A stretch of 64,000 bases of DNA from Burkholderiales bacterium. GTDB lineage: Bacteria; Pseudomonadota; Gammaproteobacteria; Burkholderiales; WYBJ01. A program made the position numbers and the translations under genes. Where the stretch lies: the NCBI GenBank assembly GCA_020848435.1, contig JADLAC010000005.1, forward strand, positions 62,001 through 126,000. Direction: 5' to 3'. Under the pieces are notes generated by a model. It was not told the origin of the DNA. It made no database searches and worked only from the letters and a program-made list of their open reading frames with translations. Shown here one piece after another: positions 59,505 through 64,000 of this stretch; within the stretch, counting starts at the first letter, position 1, and each line of letters starts with the position of its first letter.

Positions 59505-59948
59505 CTACGAGGTCCGCAGCAGCCGCTGCCGCTCGCGCTGCCAGTCGCGCTCCTTTTCGCTCTCGCGCTTGTCGTGCTGCTTCTTGCCTTTCGCCAGCCC
59601 GATCTCGAGCTTGATGCGTCCCTTGGCGTAGTGCATGTCGAGCGGTACCAGGGTATAGCCCGAGCGCTCCACCGCGCCGATCAGGCGATCGATCTCGCGC
59701 GCGTGCATGAGGAGCTTGCGCGTGCGGGTGGGGTCGGGCTGGAAGTGCGTGGAGACCGTCGGCAGCGGCGTGATGGTGCAGCCGAGCAACCACAGCTCTG
59801 CCCCGCGCACGATCACGTAGGCATCGCGCAGTTGCAGCCGCCCGGCGCGGATCGCCTTCACTTCCCAGCCTTCCAGCGCGATGCCGGCCTCGAATTTCTC
59901 CTCGATGAAGTAGTCGTGCCAGGCCTTGCGGTTGTTCGCGATGCTCAT
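59505..59948 (-). CDS. smpB: SsrA-binding protein SmpB
   Basis: 147 residues. The OB-fold core motifs are present: [41 protein letters not shown], then [18 protein letters not shown] and the long C-terminal tail [20 protein letters not shown], which becomes helical in the ribosomal A/P site. SmpB binds tmRNA and carries it to stalled ribosomes for trans-translation. An ssrA gene is not seen near it. It is divergent from ratA with a 98-base gap, a conserved arrangement in Betaproteobacteria. Confidence 0.95.
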   Translation of the reverse strand: MSIANNRKAWHDYFIEEKFEAGIALEGWEVKAIRAGRLQLRDAYVIVRGAELWLLGCTITPLPTVSTHFQPDPTRTRKLLMHAREIDRLIGAVERSGYTLVPLDMHYAKGRIKLEIGLAKGKKQHDKRESEKERDWQRERQRLLRTS

Positions 59949-59997
59949 GGTCGGATGCGCTCGCCGATGCGGCGTGCTGATTCGCTCGAGGGATGGT

Positions 59998-60003
59998 TAT
60001 ACT
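59998..60003 (+). promoter_or_regulatory. Candidate -10 (TATACT) upstream of ratA
   Basis: TATACT in the divergent gap, 43 bases before the ratA ATG. A convincing -35 (best TGCTGA at 17-base spacing) is not seen, so this is a weak call. Confidence 0.35.
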
Positions 60004-60046
60004 CCAAGGCCGAAGCCCCTGGGAGGCGATACCAAGAAAACCCGAG

Positions 60047-60484
60047 ATGGCCCAAGTCGACAAGACAGTGCTGGTCGAGTATGCGTGCGGGCAGATGTTC
60101 TCGCTGGTGCAGGATGCCGAACAATATCCGCGTTTTCTGCCGTGGTGCTCGGCCGCGACCGTGACGCCGGGCGAAAACGGCGTGGTGCGGGCCACGCTCC
60201 ACATCGATTATCACGGCGTGCACACCAGCTTCGGCACCGAGAACACGCATCGGCCGCCAAACAACATTGAGATCGAGCTGATGCACGGTCCGTTTCGGCA
60301 CTTGCACGGAAGCTGGAACTTCACCCCGCTCGGGGATTCGGCCTGCAAGATTCAGCTCCGCTTGACGTACGAATTCTCCAATCGCATTCTCGAAAAGCTG
60401 GTGGGGCCGGTGTTCGGCTTCATCGCGAATAGCCTGGTCGATGCCTTTGTGCGCCGTGCCGAGCAGCTCCATGGCCGGCGTTGA
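60047..60484 (+). CDS. ratA: RatA/Coq10-like START-domain protein
   Basis: 145 residues from ATG 60047. The START/Bet-v1-like fold is suggested by AQVDKTVLVEYACGQMFSLV, YPRFLPWCSAATV, ATLHIDYHGVHTSFGTEN and FEFSNRILEKLVGPVF-like (here YEFSNRILEKLVGPVFGF). RatA relates to Coq10 (ubiquinone-binding) proteins and has been described as a ribosome-associated toxin in E. coli. The gene overlaps rnfH by 14 bases, the classic ratA-rnfH pair. Upstream, smpB is divergent. Confidence 0.9.
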   Translation: MAQVDKTVLVEYACGQMFSLVQDAEQYPRFLPWCSAATVTPGENGVVRATLHIDYHGVHTSFGTENTHRPPNNIEIELMHGPFRHLHGSWNFTPLGDSACKIQLRLTYEFSNRILEKLVGPVFGFIANSLVDAFVRRAEQLHGRR

Positions 60485-60776
60485 GTCGATCGATGTCGAG
60501 GTGGTCTACGCGCTGTCGCACGTGCAGCAGGTGGTCAGCGTGCGCGTCGCGGCCGGGACGAGCGTCGCAGCGGCGATTCGACAATCGGGCATTCTGGCCG
60601 ACTTTCCCGAGATCGAGTTGAGCGCGGCGAAGCTCGGCATTTTCGGCCGGCGGGTGAGCGCGAACGAGGTCGTTCAGCCGGGTGACCGGATCGAAATCTA
60701 CCGGCCGCTCGTGGGAGATCCTGGGTCGCAGCGTAGGCGGCGTGCTAGGAGGCACGCGGCGCGCTTCGTAGCCTGA
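60471..60776 (+). CDS. rnfH: RnfH family ubiquitin-like protein
   Basis: 101 residues from ATG 60471, overlapping ratA. The beta-grasp fold shows IDVEVVYALSHVQQVVSVRV, GTSVAAAIRQSGILADFPEI, KLGIFGRRVSANEVVQPGDRIEIYRPL. A basic C-terminal tail (SQRRRRARRHAAR) extends beyond the core. It is the usual partner of ratA and probably acts as a small antitoxin-like or electron-transport-linked protein; the precise role is not settled. It converges with the DUF4124 gene, with a hairpin in the gap. Confidence 0.9.
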   Translation: MAGVESIDVEVVYALSHVQQVVSVRVAAGTSVAAAIRQSGILADFPEIELSAAKLGIFGRRVSANEVVQPGDRIEIYRPLVGDPGSQRRRRARRHAARFVA

Positions 60777-60798
60777 ATCGAGTTCGGTTCGCGGTCAG

Positions 60799-60816
60799 TC
60801 TTCCCAACTGGGAAGA
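60799..60816. terminator. Hairpin between convergent rnfH and DUF4124 genes
   Basis: TCTTCCC (60799-60805) and GGGAAGA (60810-60816) form a perfect seven-base stem with a four-base loop. No T-run follows on either strand, so it may be a weak or bidirectional terminator. Confidence 0.4.
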
Positions 60817-60849
60817 ACAAGCGCAGCACCGGCTGGGCTCAACTACGCG

Positions 60850-61302
60850 CTATTTGCACCAGGTCTCGACGTTCTTTCGCGCTTCGGTCAGGCGGCGATC
60901 GATTTCGGCATCGCTCAGTACGATGCGCTCACCTTTCTCGTTGAATTGAACCAGAGTGGCTCCAGATTCCAGCGTGGCCAGCTGTGTGCGCGCGAGCTCG
61001 CAGTTGCGTATTCGCGCCTGTTCTTCTTCGGCCGCCCTGGCTTGCTTGGCTTCGGCAGCCTGCCGATCGACCAGGCGCTTGCGGAAGTCCGCGTCCGGAT
61101 CGGTCGCGGGCGTGGCAGCCTTTCCAGGAGTAGCTGATTGAACCGTCGACGGAGTGCGCAACTGCTGCACTTCCTTTGATCCAGGAGGCGGTGGCGTATC
61201 CGAGTACTGGATTCGCCCGCTCGCATCACGCCACTTATAGGCTTGACCTGCGGCGAGCGTGCTTGCCGCGACCAGGATGACCAGTGCTGTGGATCGAAGC
61301 AT
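60850..61302 (-). CDS. DUF4124 domain-containing periplasmic protein
   Basis: 150 residues from ATG 61302. The signal peptide is clear (LRSTALVILVAASTLAAGQA). The DUF4124 core is YKWRDASGRIQYSDTPPPPGSK, and a charged helical C-terminus follows (FRKRLVDRQAAEAKQARAAEEEQARIR). Two Cys residues (near RNCELA and ETWCK) could form a disulfide. The function is unknown. The location between rnfH and guaB is conserved in Betaproteobacteria as I remember it. It is divergent from guaB and converges on rnfH. Confidence 0.85.
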   Translation of the reverse strand: MLRSTALVILVAASTLAAGQAYKWRDASGRIQYSDTPPPPGSKEVQQLRTPSTVQSATPGKAATPATDPDADFRKRLVDRQAAEAKQARAAEEEQARIRNCELARTQLATLESGATLVQFNEKGERIVLSDAEIDRRLTEARKNVETWCK

Positions 61303-61416
61303 GGGGTCTCCCTTTGGAAGAAACGAGGAGTGGAGTGTAGCAGAGCCGGTCCGCCCACACGGGGTGTTGGTCCCGCTCATTCCTACGCCAATTCAACGTT
61401 CTGGCACCGCGTCCGG

Positions 61417-62930
<1,514 letters not shown>

Positions 62931-62994
62931 GCGCTGGCGCGCGATCGGTTTCTTCATTGCGCTAGGCCCGCGATCTCTCGATCGAGAACCCGTC

Positions 62995-64000
62995 ATGCAT
63001 CACGCCAAAATCCTGATCCTCGACTTCGGGGCGCAATACTCCCAGCTGATCGCTCGGCGCGTGCGAGAGGCGCACGTCTATTGCGAGCTGCATCCTTACG
63101 ACGTCGATGAAGATTTCATCCGGCGGTTCGCGCCGCGAGGCATCATCCTGTCGGGCGGCCCGGCCTCGGTGACCGAGGGCGAAACGCCGCGCGCGCCCCG
63201 GGTCGTGTTCGATCTCGGCGTTCCGGTGCTCGGCATCTGCTACGGCATGCAGACCATGGCGGCGCAATTGGGCGGCGAGGTCGAGCAAGGCATGACGCGC
63301 GAGTTCGGCTATGCCGAGATTCGAGCGCGCGGGCATTCGCGCCTGTTCCGTGATCTGCAGGACCGCGGCAACGACCAGGGTCACGGTTTGCTCGATGTGT
63401 GGATGAGTCATGGCGATAGCGTTGCCGCGCTGCCGCCGGGATTCAAGGTGATCGCAAGCAACGCCGCAACGCCGATCGCCGCCATGGCCGACGAGTCGCG
63501 CGGCTTCTACGGCGTCCAGTTTCATCCGGAAGTAACGCATACCCTGCAGGGCAAGGCGATCATCGAGCGCTTCGTGCTCGAGATCTGCGGCTTGACCGGC
63601 GATTGGAACATGCCCGATTACATCGAGGAGGCGATCGGGCGCATTCGTTCGGAGGTGGGGAGCGACGGGGTCGTGCTCGGCTTGTCTGGAGGGGTCGACT
63701 CGGCCGTTGCCGCGGCGCTGATTCATCGCGCGATCGGCGATCGGCTCACTTGTATTTTCGTCGACACCGGGCTGCTGCGGCTCAACGAGGCCGACGAGGT
63801 GATGCAAACCTTCGCGCTCTCTCTCGGGGTGAGAGTGCGCCATGTCGACGCGGCCGAGCAGTTCCTGGGCAGGCTCACCGGTGTCTCGGATCCGGAGCAG
63901 AAGCGCAAGATCATCGGTGCAGAATTCGTCGAAGTGTTCCAGCACGAGGCATCTCGGCTGGAGGGCGTGAAGTGGCTCGCCCAGGGGACCATCTACCCGG
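62995..64000 (+). CDS. guaA: GMP synthase (glutamine-hydrolysing), 3' truncated by window edge
   Basis: Open from ATG 62995 to the end of the window, 335 residues visible of about 520. The class I glutamine amidotransferase domain has [33 protein letters not shown], the nucleophile Cys in [11 protein letters not shown], and QFHPEVTHT with the catalytic His-x-Glu. The ATP pyrophosphatase domain follows, with [12 protein letters not shown] around 63680-63715. It converts XMP to GMP using glutamine and ATP. It completes the guaB-guaA pair. The C-terminal dimerisation domain is outside the window. Confidence 0.97.
   Translation, partial: MHHAKILILDFGAQYSQLIARRVREAHVYCELHPYDVDEDFIRRFAPRGIILSGGPASVTEGETPRAPRVVFDLGVPVLGICYGMQTMAAQLGGEVEQGMTREFGYAEIRARGHSRLFRDLQDRGNDQGHGLLDVWMSHGDSVAALPPGFKVIASNAATPIAAMADESRGFYGVQFHPEVTHTLQGKAIIERFVLEICGLTGDWNMPDYIEEAIGRIRSEVGSDGVVLGLSGGVDSAVAAALIHRAIGDRLTCIFVDTGLLRLNEADEVMQTFALSLGVRVRHVDAAEQFLGRLTGVSDPEQKRKIIGAEFVEVFQHEASRLEGVKWLAQGTIYP

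Noticed and set aside
59375..59614. 79-codon plus-strand frame between the SPFH gene and smpB
   Set aside because: Low-complexity Ala/Arg-rich sequence that overlaps smpB on the other strand. No ribosome site and no motif.

Overview
The window is 64 kb of high-GC DNA with densely packed, often ATGA-overlapping genes. It looks like a chromosomal segment of a betaproteobacterium. Two things point there: the smpB / ratA-rnfH / DUF4124 / guaB-guaA block at the right end is a gene order I associate with Betaproteobacteria, and the left 57 kb carries several families defined as exosortase A (XrtA/PEP-CTERM) system-associated. These are an AMP-forming ligase, a PLP decarboxylase, an acyl carrier protein, hydrolases 1 and 2, and an O-ligase-like polymerase. 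No exosortase and no PEP-CTERM protein lies inside the window. I see no rRNA, tRNA, IS element or CRISPR array.

Layout. (1) 1-16497, plus strand: an envelope or exopolysaccharide operon. It holds a GT2 glycosyltransferase (cut by the window edge), FkbM methyltransferase, AlgD-type GDP-mannose dehydrogenase, polymerase/ligase, polysaccharide deacetylase, APH-like phosphotransferase, a nucleotidyltransferase-kinase fusion, Wzx-type flippase, a glycosyltransferase, a methyltransferase, a glutamine-dependent amidotransferase, a membrane-anchored heparinase-like lyase and an alpha/beta hydrolase. (2) 33524-16538, minus strand: fourteen tightly packed genes. They start with a DegT aminotransferase, GNAT protein, XrtA-type ligase and decarboxylase, and an asparagine-synthetase-like protein lacking Cys2. 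They continue with a polytopic GT-C/YfhO-like protein and a set closely parallel to mycobacterial decaprenyl-phospho-arabinose synthesis: DprE1-like, DprE2-like, GtrA-like and a HAD-UbiA fusion. (3) 33731-46546, plus strand: ACP, two hydrolases with altered nucleophile positions, GT4, TPR protein, LMW phosphatase, a second deacetylase, acyltransferase, GT39-like protein, UPF0104 protein, GT2, ATP-grasp protein, and a protein with three tandem VanZ units.

(4) 46512-57268: a Wzy-type polymerase (minus), ManC, a lytic transglycosylase, a Wzz-like chain-length protein fused to a degenerate tyrosine-recombinase-like domain, a trypsin-like protease (minus), and a WbpO/TviB - WbpP/TviC - WecE nucleotide-sugar trio. 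(5) 57261-64000: housekeeping genes: a small Arg-rich membrane protein, NfeD and SPFH proteins, SmpB, RatA, RnfH, a DUF4124 protein, GuaB and the start of GuaA.

Together, ManC plus AlgD should supply GDP-mannuronate, and WbpO/WbpP should supply UDP-HexNAcA. The flippase, two polymerases and the Wzz-like protein would assemble a uronate-containing polymer, and the heparinase-like protein could cleave it. The minus-strand cluster probably makes a polyprenyl-phosphate pentofuranose donor. The ligase, ACP, decarboxylase and hydrolase set may make an amino-acid-derived substituent. The most unusual items are the Wzz-recombinase-fold fusion, the DPA-like pathway with a HAD-UbiA fusion, the triple VanZ protein and the Cys2-less amidotransferase. 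All functions are inferred by eye from protein motifs, with no database search.
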